A stretch of DNA of 8,202 nt. Origin: Actinomycetes bacterium. GTDB taxonomy: Bacteria; Actinomycetota; Actinomycetes; Actinomycetales; Cellulomonadaceae. Position 1 is the stretch's first letter. Every line of letters begins with the position of its first letter. Where the stretch lies: contig JAEWOA010000318.1 of NCBI GenBank assembly GCA_023461115.1, forward strand, positions 1 through 8,202, in the 5' to 3' direction. A program made the position numbers and the translations under genes. This document shows positions 1 through 7,813 of this stretch, in pieces. The notes under the pieces are model-generated. The model made no database searches, was not told the DNA's origin, and saw nothing but the letters and a program-made list of their open reading frames with translations.

Positions 1-208
1 GCGGCGACCGCGCGCCGTGGCCGACGCGCTCACCCCGCGCGCGGCCCGTGCAGGCCGTTCGGAGCCGGCCCGCCGGTGGCTCGCCCGGACACTGGCCATG
101 GTCGATCAGAACACGCGCGCTCGGCGCCGCCTACGCCCGACGGCTGACACTGCCCGATCGGGCATGCGCGCGCAGGACGACGCCTGCGGCGCGCGCCGCA
201 ACGACGCG
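1..208. other. Non-coding or undetermined left-edge segment
   Basis: I see no gene I can support here. The forward frames that stay open are arginine- and alanine-rich GC-driven frames with no family resemblance. A minus-strand ATG at 99 opens a 33-codon reading frame to the window edge, but it has no ribosome binding site and no recognisable motif. The right part (151-200) holds a palindrome and a hairpin, listed separately, that lie just past the stop of the minus-strand acyl-CoA synthetase. The segment is probably the 3' flank of that gene, and a neighbouring gene may begin or end at the edge. Confidence 0.4.
151..200 (-). terminator. Candidate terminator hairpins downstream of the acyl-CoA synthetase
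   Basis: Two dyads lie within 60 bases beyond the minus-strand stop at 209. A perfect 14-bp palindrome, TGCCCGATCGGGCA, spans 151-164. A stem pairs 166-176 with 183-194 around a 6-base loop (177-182), with one bulged G at 189. Its core arms are CGCAGG and CCTGCG. A perfect 16-bp GC palindrome (185-200) overlaps the second stem. There is no clear U-tract, which is common for actinobacterial terminators, so the call rests on position and dyad strength only. GC-rich DNA forms such dyads by chance, and the palindrome at 151-164 could instead be a protein binding site. Confidence 0.35.
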
Positions 209-1888
209 TCAGGCGCTGGCGATCACGTGGTCGCGGACCGAGCGGCGCAGCACCTTGCCGACGTGCGAGCGCGGGAGTTCCGCGAGCACCACGAGGCGCC
301 GCGGCAGCGCGTACCGCGCGATGCGCTGCTCACACCAGGCGCGCACGGCGGCCAGGTCCACCCCGGCGGCGCCCTCGTCGAGCACCACAGCCGCGACGAC
401 CGACTCGCCCAGGTCGCCCCCCGGGACGCCGACGACCGCGGCGTCGGCGATGCCCGGCATCGCGCGCAGGTGCTCCTCGACCTGCGACGGGTAGACCTTG
501 AACCCGCCGGTCACGATCATCTCCTTGACGCGGTCGACGAGGACGACGAAGCCGTCGCGGACCTCGACGATGTCCCCGGTGCGCAGCCAGCCCCCGGCGA
601 GCAGCTGGGCGCCGGTCTCGTCGCCACGGCCCCAGTAGCCCTGGAACACCTGGGGTCCGCGGATCAACAGCTCGCCGCGCGCGCCGGGCTCGGCATCGAG
701 CGTGACGTCGTCGGGGTCGGCCAGCGAGATCTCGGTGCTCGGGAACGGCAGGCCGAGGGCGCCGGGGCGACGCTGCGCGGTGAGCGGGTTGCCGAGCGCG
801 ACCGGCGACGTCTCGGTCATGCCGTAGCCCTCGACGACCAGGCCGCCGCTCGCGGCCTCCCACCGCTGGGCCGTCGCGGCGGGCAGCGCCATGGCACCGG
901 AGATCGCGTAGCGGAACGACGTCAGGTCCGCCGACGCCGCCTCGGCCGCCGTCAGCAACCGGTCCAGCATGGGCGGCACCGCGGGCAGGAACGTTCCTGG
1001 CAGGCGCCGCTGCGCGGCGAGCACGAGCGTGGGGTCGAACGTCGGGAACAGCACGAGCGTGGCGGCGATGCGCAGCGCGTAGCTGAGGCACAGCGTGAGC
1101 CCGAAGGCGTGGAAGAAGGGCAGCACGCCGTAGACGACCTCGGCGCCCGGCCGAGCGCCGGTCCAGGCGATGCCCTGCACGACGTTGGCGACGAGGTTGC
1201 GGTGGCTGAGCATCGCGGCCTTGGGTGTGCCGGTCGTGCCGCCGGTGAACTGGAGGACCGCGAGGTCGTCGGGCTGGGGGTGCGGGTGCGCCTGCGGCAG
1301 CGGCGCCGCGCGCGCCACCAGGTCGTGCCATGACGAGACCCCGGCAGGCACCGGGCCGCGCATCGCGGAGCGCGCCGCGCGCGCCTTGGCGATCGGCAGG
1401 CGCATCGCGAGGCGGCTGCGGGCCGGCAGGTCCGCGCTGAGGTCGACCGCGACGACCTCCCGCACCGCGCCGTCCGCCTGCGCCGCGACGAGCGCCGGCA
1501 CGGTCTTCTCCCAGCCGATCGCGACGACGGCGCCGACGTCCGCCAGCTGGTCGGCCAGGCCGTCGGCGGTGTGCAGTGGGTTCTGCTCGACGACGACCGC
1601 GCCCACGCGCAGCGCGGAGTAGAAAGCGACGACGTGCGCGGGGCAGTTGGGGATCGCGAGCGCGACGCGGTCGCCGGCGCCGACCCCGAGGTCGAGCAGC
1701 GCCTGCGCGCCGCGCGTCACCTGCTCCCCCAGCTCGCGGTAGGTGGTCGTGGCGCCGAGGAACTCGAGCGCGACGCGGTCGGGCCAGTCCGTGACGGAGC
1801 GCTCGAACGCGGCGGTGAGCGGCTCGTCGGGGACCTCGACGTCGGCGGGCACGCCGGCCGGGCGAGGGAGGCTGAGCGGAGTGGTCAC
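209..1888 (-). CDS. Acyl-CoA synthetase (FadD-type AMP-forming ligase)
   Basis: A member of the ANL adenylating superfamily, about 559 residues, the usual length for medium/long-chain fatty acyl-CoA ligases. These enzymes activate a carboxylic acid with ATP to an acyl-adenylate and transfer it to coenzyme A, feeding beta-oxidation or lipid synthesis in the cytoplasm. Numbered from the GTG at 1888, the visible motifs are the phosphate-binding loop FTGGTTGTPK (214-223), the A5 motif YGMTET (355-360), GWLRTGD with its ribose-binding Asp (433-439), the hinge region DRVKEMI (from about 452) and the catalytic A10 lysine in SHVGK (K545). All key residues are present, so it should be active. The frame is open upstream to an ATG at 1990, but those extra 34 residues are arginine-rich and would run through the operator at 1898-1932, so I prefer the GTG. 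No clear Shine-Dalgarno precedes it; a leaderless start with TAGGTT (1900-1905, minus) as the -10 is possible. The acyl chain length cannot be read from sequence. Confidence 0.93.
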   Translation of the reverse strand: MTTPLSLPRPAGVPADVEVPDEPLTAAFERSVTDWPDRVALEFLGATTTYRELGEQVTRGAQALLDLGVGAGDRVALAIPNCPAHVVAFYSALRVGAVVVEQNPLHTADGLADQLADVGAVVAIGWEKTVPALVAAQADGAVREVVAVDLSADLPARSRLAMRLPIAKARAARSAMRGPVPAGVSSWHDLVARAAPLPQAHPHPQPDDLAVLQFTGGTTGTPKAAMLSHRNLVANVVQGIAWTGARPGAEVVYGVLPFFHAFGLTLCLSYALRIAATLVLFPTFDPTLVLAAQRRLPGTFLPAVPPMLDRLLTAAEAASADLTSFRYAISGAMALPAATAQRWEAASGGLVVEGYGMTETSPVALGNPLTAQRRPGALGLPFPSTEISLADPDDVTLDAEPGARGELLIRGPQVFQGYWGRGDETGAQLLAGGWLRTGDIVEVRDGFVVLVDRVKEMIVTGGFKVYPSQVEEHLRAMPGIADAAVVGVPGGDLGESVVAAVVLDEGAAGVDLAAVRAWCEQRIARYALPRRLVVLAELPRSHVGKVLRRSVRDHVIASA

Positions 1889-1897
1889 CCCCCGACT

Positions 1898-1932
1898 GTA
1901 ACCTACGCATCCGTAGGTTACTACTGCGTAAC
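1898..1932. promoter_or_regulatory. Inverted-repeat operator at the acyl-CoA synthetase start
   Basis: A perfect inverted repeat with 10-bp arms, GTAACCTACG (1898-1907) and CGTAGGTTAC (1912-1921), surrounds a 4-base centre. Its GTTAC end (1917-1921) is reused with a further GTAAC at 1928-1932, giving three half-sites. The AT-rich arms stand out from the very GC-rich surroundings. The repeat ends 9 bases before the GTG start at 1888 and covers the likely -10 region, so a bound protein would block transcription of the synthetase. The shape fits a dimeric TetR-family repressor, which commonly controls fatty-acid genes in actinobacteria by sensing acyl-CoA. The regulator is not in this window, so its family is inference. 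Confidence 0.7.
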
Positions 1933-1972
1933 TTAGGCGCCTCCGTCGCGGACGACGCCGAGCCGGCCGACC

Positions 1973-2034
1973 TGACACCACAATCGACACCAGAGTCCTT
2001 GCGATGGTGTCATATTGGTGTCACAGTGGCGTCA
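1973..2034. promoter_or_regulatory. Five-copy TGGTGTCA operator array before the RHH-regulator operon
   Basis: Three direct copies lie at 2005-2012 (TGGTGTCA), 2016-2023 (TGGTGTCA) and 2027-2034 (TGGCGTCA), each exactly 11 bp apart, about one helical turn. Two inverted copies lie at 1973-1980 (TGACACCA) and 1985-1992 (CGACACCA), 12 bp apart. The inverted and direct groups face each other about a centre near 1998. The last direct copy includes the A of the ATG at 2034. CATATT at 2011-2016, between the first two direct copies, is a possible -10 element. Short sites spaced one helical turn apart are what ribbon-helix-helix dimers bind cooperatively, so autorepression by the adjacent gene product is the natural reading (inference). 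Confidence 0.75.
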
Positions 2035-2576
2035 TGCAACTCACCCCGTACGTGGACCGCATCCGCCGCGACCTGCTCGCGACGGCCGAGATCTCCGGTG
2101 ACGAGACGCGCGCGCTCGCCGAACGGCTGGCGTTCGCTCTCGACTCGTCCGCCCGCCTCACGCTGCTCGAGGCGCTCGCTGAGGCCGCGGGCGAGATCAC
2201 CAGCGAGCTCGCGCCCGGCTCGGTGCAGGTCCGGCTCGTCGGCCGCGACGCCGAGTTCGTCGTCGACCCCCCGGCAGCGCCGGCGCCTCCGCAGCCGGGC
2301 TCCCCGCTGTGGGAGCCGGCGCTCCCCGCGCTCGACCAGCGCGAGACGCTCGCGCCGCCGGCCACGGACGAGCTCGCGGGCGCGTCGCGGACCACGTTGC
2401 GCCTCCCCGACCACCTCAAGTCCCGCGTCGACGACGCCGCCGCACGCGAGGGCATCTCGGTCAACGCGTGGCTGGTCCGGGCGGCGGCCGCCGCGCTGGC
2501 CACCGGCGAGGCCCCCCCGCGCCCGGTGGCCGCCGAGCCCTCCGGCCGCCAGCGCCTCCAAGGGTGGGTTCAGTGA
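2034..2576 (+). CDS. Ribbon-helix-helix (HicB/Arc-type) transcriptional regulator
   Basis: A 180-residue protein. The C-terminal part, about residues 119-156, reads as a ribbon-helix-helix DNA-binding domain: a short strand TTLRLPD, a helix LKSRVDDAAAREG, then ISVNAWLVRAAAAAL, the pattern of Arc/CopG/HicB-like antitoxins. The N-terminal region (1-78) is helical then beta (VQVRLVGRDAEFVV) and is followed by a proline-rich linker (79-118). No toxin gene lies beside it, so despite the antitoxin resemblance it is more likely an operon repressor. An in-frame ATG at 2004 would add 10 residues, but it lies within the operator repeats, so I chose 2034. No strong Shine-Dalgarno precedes 2034, consistent with a short or absent leader. 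It is the first gene of the operon, 44 bases before the DUF4097-type gene. Confidence 0.8.
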   Translation: MQLTPYVDRIRRDLLATAEISGDETRALAERLAFALDSSARLTLLEALAEAAGEITSELAPGSVQVRLVGRDAEFVVDPPAAPAPPQPGSPLWEPALPALDQRETLAPPATDELAGASRTTLRLPDHLKSRVDDAAAREGISVNAWLVRAAAAALATGEAPPRPVAAEPSGRQRLQGWVQ

Positions 2577-2620
2577 GCCCGCGCCCGCCCGCCACCCCAG
2601 CACACCGGACAGGAACCGCC

Positions 2621-3475
2621 ATGCCGACCTTCCCCACACCCGCGCCCGTGAGCATCGCCGTGGACCTCTGGATCGGAGACCTTCGCGTGATCGGCGCGAA
2701 CGTCACCGAGACGACCGTCGACGTGCGTCCGGCCTCAGGCAGCGCGGCCGACGCGCGCGCGGCGGAGCTCATGCGCGCCGAGCACATCAGCGACCTGATC
2801 GTCGTGCACGCGCCCAAGGACTGGAAGCGCTACACGTGGTTCTCGAACGACGGGTCGGTCGACGTCACGGTGACCGTGCCGGCCGGATCATCCGTCAACG
2901 CGACCGGCCAGATGACGCAGGTGCGGTGCGAGGGCGCGCTCGGCGAGGTCGCGGTCAAGACGAGCATGGGCGCCATCCGCGTGGACTCGTGCACGACGCT
3001 GCAGGCCAAGTCGGGGCACGGCGACGTGACGGTCGCCGTGGTGGCGGGCGACGCGAGCGCGACCACCGGCAGCGGGCGGATCACGCTCGGCGAGGTCGGC
3101 GGAAGCGCGAAGGTGTGGAACAGCAACGGCGACAGCGAGATCGACGTGGCCCACGGGCCCGTCGTCGTGAAGTCTCCGAACGGCGGCGCGCGGATCCGGC
3201 GGGCCGCGGGCGGATCCGTGCAGGTCAAGGCCGCGGTCGGCACGATCGTCGTCGACGAGCTCGCCACCGGCTCCGCGACGCTCACCACGTCGACCGGCGG
3301 AATCGAGGTCGGCATACCGGCGGGCGCCGCCGCCTGGGTCGACGCCGACACCAAGTACGGGCGCGTGCACAGCGCGCTCGACCCCACGGACGCGCCGCAG
3401 CCCGACGCGCCCAGCGTGCAGGTGCGCGCGCACACCAGCTATGGCGACATCACCATCCGCCGCGCGACGGCCTGA
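2621..3475 (+). CDS. DUF4097-type beta-strand repeat protein
   Basis: A 284-residue protein made of short beta-strand repeats that each turn on a Gly-Asp/Gly-Xaa step. Examples are TSMGAIRVDSC, SGHGDVTVA, TGSGRITLGEVGG, NSNGDSEIDVAHG, AAVGTIVVDEL, TSTGGIEVGIP and the terminal TSYGDITIRRA. This is the pattern of DUF4097/putative adhesin families, which form a right-handed beta-solenoid. It has no signal peptide, membrane segment or lipobox, so it is predicted to be cytoplasmic, unlike many DUF4097 proteins that are membrane-anchored. The ATG at 2621 follows an AGGA ribosome binding site (2611-2614). It lies between a regulator gene and an ABC exporter, 19 bases before the ATPase gene. The molecular function is unknown; roles as a sensor, scaffold or partner of the exporter are guesses from position. 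Confidence 0.85.
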   Translation: MPTFPTPAPVSIAVDLWIGDLRVIGANVTETTVDVRPASGSAADARAAELMRAEHISDLIVVHAPKDWKRYTWFSNDGSVDVTVTVPAGSSVNATGQMTQVRCEGALGEVAVKTSMGAIRVDSCTTLQAKSGHGDVTVAVVAGDASATTGSGRITLGEVGGSAKVWNSNGDSEIDVAHGPVVVKSPNGGARIRRAAGGSVQVKAAVGTIVVDELATGSATLTTSTGGIEVGIPAGAAAWVDADTKYGRVHSALDPTDAPQPDAPSVQVRAHTSYGDITIRRATA

Positions 3476-3494
3476 GCCACCACCAGGAGGAGCC

Positions 3495-4495
<1,001 letters not shown>

Positions 4496-4496
<1 letters not shown>

Positions 4497-5335
4497 TGAC
4501 CACCACCGTCGTCTCACGGGCGCCCACAGCGGCGCCAGCCGTCGGCCGGCCCGCGCTCACCTGGCGCGACTCGCTCACGATGCTGCGCCGCGACCTGCGG
4601 CACCGGGCCCGCTACCTGTCGCTGACGCTCATGCTCGTCGGCCTGCCCGTGGTGCTGCTCCTGCTGTTCGTCTTCGTGTTCGGCGGCACGCTCGAGGCGG
4701 GGATCGCCGCGCAGGCCGGCGTCGACGTCTCCTACATCGACTACGTCGTCCCGGGCATCGTGCTCCTGTCGATCGCCTCGGTCGCGCAGGGCACCGCGAT
4801 CTCGGTGGCCACCGACATGACCGGCGGCATCGTCGCCAGGCTCCGGACCATGTCCATCGCGCGCGTCGCCGTGCTCACCGGGCACGTCCTGGGCAGCGTG
4901 CTCCAGAACCTCGTCGCGGTGGCCCTCGTCGTCGTCGTCGCGGTGCTGTGCGGGTTCCGGCCCACCGCGAGCGCGACGGACTGGCTGCTGGCGGCGGGCG
5001 TCGTCACGCTCATCGCGTTCGCCCTCACCTGGCTCGGCGTCGGGCTCGGGATGGCGGCGAAGTCCGTCGAGGAGGCCAGCAACACCCCGATGTTCCTCAT
5101 GCTGCTGCCGTTCTTCGGCAGCGGGTTCGTCCCCACCGAGTCGATGCCCGGGCCGGTGGCCTGGGTGGCCGAGCACCAGCCGTTCACGCCGTTCATGGAC
5201 ACGCTGCGCTCGCTCCTGCTGGGCACGCCCATGGGCTCGAGTGGCTGGCTGACGCTCGCGTGGTGCGCCGTGATCGCGCTCGGCGGCTACGTGTGGTCGC
5301 GCTGGTTGTACGAGCGCAGGTCGCTGCGCGCGTAG
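4496..5335 (+). CDS. DrrB-like ABC-2 type permease
   Basis: A 279-residue integral membrane protein, the transmembrane half of the exporter formed with the preceding ATPase. A cytoplasmic N-terminal stretch (1-40, with WRDSLTMLRRDLRHR as a likely coupling helix) is followed by about six hydrophobic segments: roughly 42-63, 85-105, 126-153, 162-187, 198-215 and 252-270. Family features are the DYVVPGIV segment after the first loop, the RLRTMSIAR cytoplasmic loop, and the FVPTESMPGPVAWVAEHQPFTP stretch typical of ABC-2/DrrB proteins (two pieces joined, about 213-234). I chose the ATG at 4496, whose A is the last base of the ATPase stop (TGATG). It has AGAGGAG at 4483-4489 with 6-base spacing. 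A GTG at 4493 is in frame but too close to that site. Translation is probably coupled to the ATPase. Confidence 0.92.
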
Positions 5336-5348
5336 GGACCGTCCAGAC

Positions 5349-5364
5349 GCGCGGCCGACCGCGC
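5349..5364. terminator. Candidate bidirectional terminator between convergent genes
   Basis: A perfect 6-bp GC stem, GCGCGG (5349-5354) and CCGCGC (5359-5364), closes a CCGA tetraloop. It sits in the 29-base gap between the permease stop (5335) and the stop of the minus-strand FBP gene (5365), where both transcripts should end. No U-tract is present on either strand, so position is the main support. Confidence 0.45.
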
Positions 5365-5880
5365 TCAGGCGGCGCGCAGGACGGACGCGACGAACTGGGT
5401 GGAGCGTTCTCGCAGGCCCGCGACGCGGCGCTCGACCAGGAGCGCGCGCTCGTCGTCGGACGCGTTGCCCGCCTCCGCGCGCGTGGGCTTGCGGCGCACG
5501 TTGCGCGAGCACGTGAACTCGGTGCAGATCAACGTGCCGATCGTGTCGCCCTTGCGGCCCGCGGCCCCGGCCAGGCGCGCGACGTACAAGCTCACGTCGT
5601 CGGTCTCGACGACGTCCTCGCACCACGCGCACACCGCGCGGCGGCGCACCCTCTCCTTGGAGTCGGTGGACCGCAGCAGCACGCCGGTGGGCCCGCCGTC
5701 GAGCTCGACCACCGCGTACGCCGACAGCGGCGCCTTGCGGTCGCGCCAGCCCAGGTAGTCCAACCGGTCCCAGTCGAGCGCCGCGAGGTCCGGGACCGTC
5801 GCCTGCGCGGCCTCACGGCGCGAGGCGTTCACGAAGGACGCGCGGAGCTGCTGCTCGGTCAGGGGACGCATGGGCGCCAT
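5365..5880 (-). CDS. Stand-alone FBP-domain protein (EF-G-binding type, treble-clef zinc finger)
   Basis: A 171-residue protein matching the FBP C-terminal domain of FusB/FusC-type elongation factor G-binding proteins, as I recognise it from the N-terminal LTEQQLRASFVNASRREA, the LDWDRLDYLGWRD segment and the zinc knuckles. The likely zinc ligands are C84 and C87 (CAWC) and C119 and C124 (CTEFTC, followed by SRNVRRK). FusB-family proteins bind EF-G on stalled ribosomes and release it, which in staphylococci gives fusidic acid resistance. Actinobacterial stand-alone versions like this are widespread and their role is not settled. It lacks the N-terminal helical bundle of FusB, so resistance cannot be assumed. 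Two in-frame starts are possible, 5880 (MAPMRP) and 5871 (MRPLTE). Neither has a clear ribosome binding site, so the N-terminus is uncertain by three residues. Confidence 0.85.
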   Translation of the reverse strand: MAPMRPLTEQQLRASFVNASRREAAQATVPDLAALDWDRLDYLGWRDRKAPLSAYAVVELDGGPTGVLLRSTDSKERVRRRAVCAWCEDVVETDDVSLYVARLAGAAGRKGDTIGTLICTEFTCSRNVRRKPTRAEAGNASDDERALLVERRVAGLRERSTQFVASVLRAA

Positions 5881-6108
5881 TGTGCGGGCGCGTCGGTTGA
5901 CCGGACAAACGGAATGCCGCAGCACCGGAATGCAACGCCCCCGGACTACCGATGGCGGCCTGTGACGCGCGCGTGACGCGCGTGAGGCGTCCGTGAGGCG
6001 CGCCCCGGCGCACGCTCCGCTCGGGGGCTGCGACGTGGGCGACGAGCCCGCGGGCTTCCTCCGGCCGCCGCGGCACGCGGCCGCCGGCCGTCGCGCGAGG
6101 AGGATGCC
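5881..6108. other. Divergent intergenic region, left boundary of the tail gene cluster
   Basis: A 228-base spacer separates the divergent FBP and sheath genes. It contains two GGAATGC direct repeats (5911-5917 and 5927-5933), the GTGAcGCG/GTGAgGCG array (5962-6000, listed separately) and the strong ribosome binding site GAGGAGGA at 6097-6104. No convincing -35/-10 pair could be read for either gene. No tRNA, att-like duplication or coding frame was recognised. Confidence 0.6.
5962..6000 (+). promoter_or_regulatory. Four-copy GTGAcGCG/GTGAgGCG array upstream of the sheath gene
   Basis: GTGACGCG occurs at 5962-5969 and 5973-5980, and GTGAGGCG at 5982-5989 and 5993-6000. Start-to-start spacings are 11, 9 and 11 bp, so all copies face roughly the same side of the helix. 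The array lies 109-147 bases before the sheath ATG, in the place expected for an activator or repressor of the tail operon. Simple GC-rich drift or tandem slippage is an alternative, since units 1-2 and 3-4 look like two duplications. Confidence 0.5.
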
Positions 6109-7803
6109 ATGGCGACGCTCGTCGTACCCGGGGTGCAGGTCGAGACGCGGTTCGACGTGCTGCCGCCGCTGCCGGCCTCGTCGGGGGTGGTCGGCATCGC
6201 CGCCATCGTCGACCGGCCGCCCACGCCCGCCGCGATCGTCGGGCTGTCGCGCGCCGCCGAGATCCCCGGGGCGCTCGGCCCGGGCACCGCGGCGTCCGCG
6301 CCGGAGATCGTGCACGCGCTCGGCAACGGCGCGTCCGAGGTGCTGGTCTCGCCCGTGGGCGGTGGCTCGGCGGCCTCCCTCGTGCTGCGCAACGGCGTGT
6401 CCACCGACGCGGTGCTGCTCCGGGCGCGATCGGTCGGCACGTGGGCCAACCAGGTCGCGGTCGACGTGCGGACCATCACCGACGCGTCCGGCGCCACCGT
6501 GCGCGTGAGCCTGCGCGTCTTCCGGGCCGGGCAGGTGGTCGAGGAGTTCTCCGACCTCGTCGTCGAGCCCGGCTCGCACCAGGACCTGTTCGACACGATC
6601 AACACGCGCTCGGCGTACCTCGTCGCGCTCGACCCGTCGCTGGCCGACGCGTCGCCGGCCGCGGGCGTCTACGTGATCCCCGCGACCGACGCGGGAATCG
6701 CCGTGCCGCGCACGGGCGCCGCGCAGACGCTGCTCACGCTGTTCCCCGAGCCGGGAGTGGATCCCACAGGCCTCACGGTCGAGGTGCTCTCACCGTCGGC
6801 CGACAACATCCGCGTGCGCGTGCTGCGCGACGGCGCGCAACAGGAGGAGTTCACGCGCCTGACGATGAACCCGGACTCGGCGAACTTCCTGCCCGCGGTG
6901 CTGCTGCGCGAGAGCGCGCTGATCCACGTGCGGCAGGCGTCGTCGCTCGCCGGGCCGGACCGGCTCCCGGTGGCAGTGGCGCCCACGCCGCTGGCCAACG
7001 GCACATCACCGTCGGCCGCCGACTACTCCGAGGCCATCGACCGGCTCGCGGAAGACCCGCGGATCAGCCTCGTGCTCGCGTCGGTCGAGCCGACGCGCAC
7101 CGACCAGTTCACGCAGACCGTGCACCAGGCGCTCGTCGCGCACGCGGTGGCGCAGGCGGACGCAGGCGCCCCGCGCATCGCGTTCGGCTCGGTCACCGCC
7201 GCCGAGCAGATCAGCCTGGACAAGATGCGCGACCACGCGGCGGGCGTGCGCAACCGGCGGTTCGTGCTGGTCAGCCCCGCAGGCGCCGCGGGCGCGGTCC
7301 TCGGGGCCGTCGCGCGCACCGGGCCGGAGGTCTCCCCCACGTTCAAGCCGGTGCCGCTGTTCGGCATCGCGCCCGCCAAGTACACCGACAGCGAGCTCAA
7401 CCGCCTGCTCGGCCCGACCCACAACCTCGTGGTCGTCGCCGCGCGCTCCGGCCGGGGCGTGATCGTGCTGCGCGGCTTGGACACCAGCGGCGACCAGATC
7501 TCGGTCACGCGCGTCGCGGACGCGTGCGTGCGCGAGGTCAAGGCGATCGCCGAGAACTTCATCGGCCAGCTCAACACCGCCGACGCGCGCACCGCGCTGC
7601 GCCAGCAGATTGTCGCGACCTTCACGCGCATGGAGCGCGCGGGCCAGCTCGTGCCGTCGACCGACGGCTCCGACCCCGCGTTCCTCGTCGACGTGTACTC
7701 CACGCAGCTCGACTTCGCGCAGGGCAACGTCCGCATCGACATCGCGGTCCGCCCGGTGCGGGCCATCGACTTCGTGTACGCCACCATCCGCGTGAAGAAC
7801 TGA
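6109..7803 (+). CDS. Contractile tail sheath protein
   Basis: A 564-residue phage-type tail sheath subunit, which polymerises around the tail tube and contracts to drive it into a target. The N-terminus has the sheath-family pattern: VPGVQVETRF (6-15), SSGVVGIAAIVDRPP (24-38), and NGASEVLVSPVGG (73-85) matching the usual 'FF.NGG..v.vvRv' region. The ARSVGTWANQVAVDV segment (106-120) resembles the 'A..pG.WgN.l.v.v' sheath motif. The C-terminal domain carries KAIAENFIGQLNTADARTAL and ends VRPVRAIDFVYATIRVKN (about 547-564), the conserved sheath terminus whose strand takes part in inter-subunit handshake contacts. Two similar beta modules lie between these domains (about 132-175 and 234-275). 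The ATG at 6109 follows a strong GAGGAGGA site (6097-6104). The probable tube gene starts 10 bases after the stop. Whether it belongs to a prophage, tailocin or injection system is not decided here. Confidence 0.9.
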   Translation: MATLVVPGVQVETRFDVLPPLPASSGVVGIAAIVDRPPTPAAIVGLSRAAEIPGALGPGTAASAPEIVHALGNGASEVLVSPVGGGSAASLVLRNGVSTDAVLLRARSVGTWANQVAVDVRTITDASGATVRVSLRVFRAGQVVEEFSDLVVEPGSHQDLFDTINTRSAYLVALDPSLADASPAAGVYVIPATDAGIAVPRTGAAQTLLTLFPEPGVDPTGLTVEVLSPSADNIRVRVLRDGAQQEEFTRLTMNPDSANFLPAVLLRESALIHVRQASSLAGPDRLPVAVAPTPLANGTSPSAADYSEAIDRLAEDPRISLVLASVEPTRTDQFTQTVHQALVAHAVAQADAGAPRIAFGSVTAAEQISLDKMRDHAAGVRNRRFVLVSPAGAAGAVLGAVARTGPEVSPTFKPVPLFGIAPAKYTDSELNRLLGPTHNLVVVAARSGRGVIVLRGLDTSGDQISVTRVADACVREVKAIAENFIGQLNTADARTALRQQIVATFTRMERAGQLVPSTDGSDPAFLVDVYSTQLDFAQGNVRIDIAVRPVRAIDFVYATIRVKN

Positions 7804-7813
7804 GAGGCGAGCC

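Noticed and set aside
1..99. Minus-strand frame from an ATG at 99 to the window edge
   Set aside because: Only 33 codons are visible, with no ribosome binding site and no recognisable motif. It cannot be told from chance without sequence to the left.
17..1333. Long forward open frame opposite the acyl-CoA synthetase
   Set aside because: It is antisense to a gene with complete family motifs, has an arginine/glycine/histidine-rich composition and no recognisable domain. It is a GC-driven shadow.
2034..2576. HicAB-type toxin-antitoxin system
   Set aside because: No small HicA-like toxin frame adjoins the RHH gene; the neighbours are a beta-repeat protein and an acyl-CoA synthetase.
5911..5936. 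GGAAT elements as an ECF sigma-factor (SigR/SigE-like) promoter
   Set aside because: Neither GGAAT copy has a GTT -10 partner at the usual 16-19 base spacing on the plus strand.
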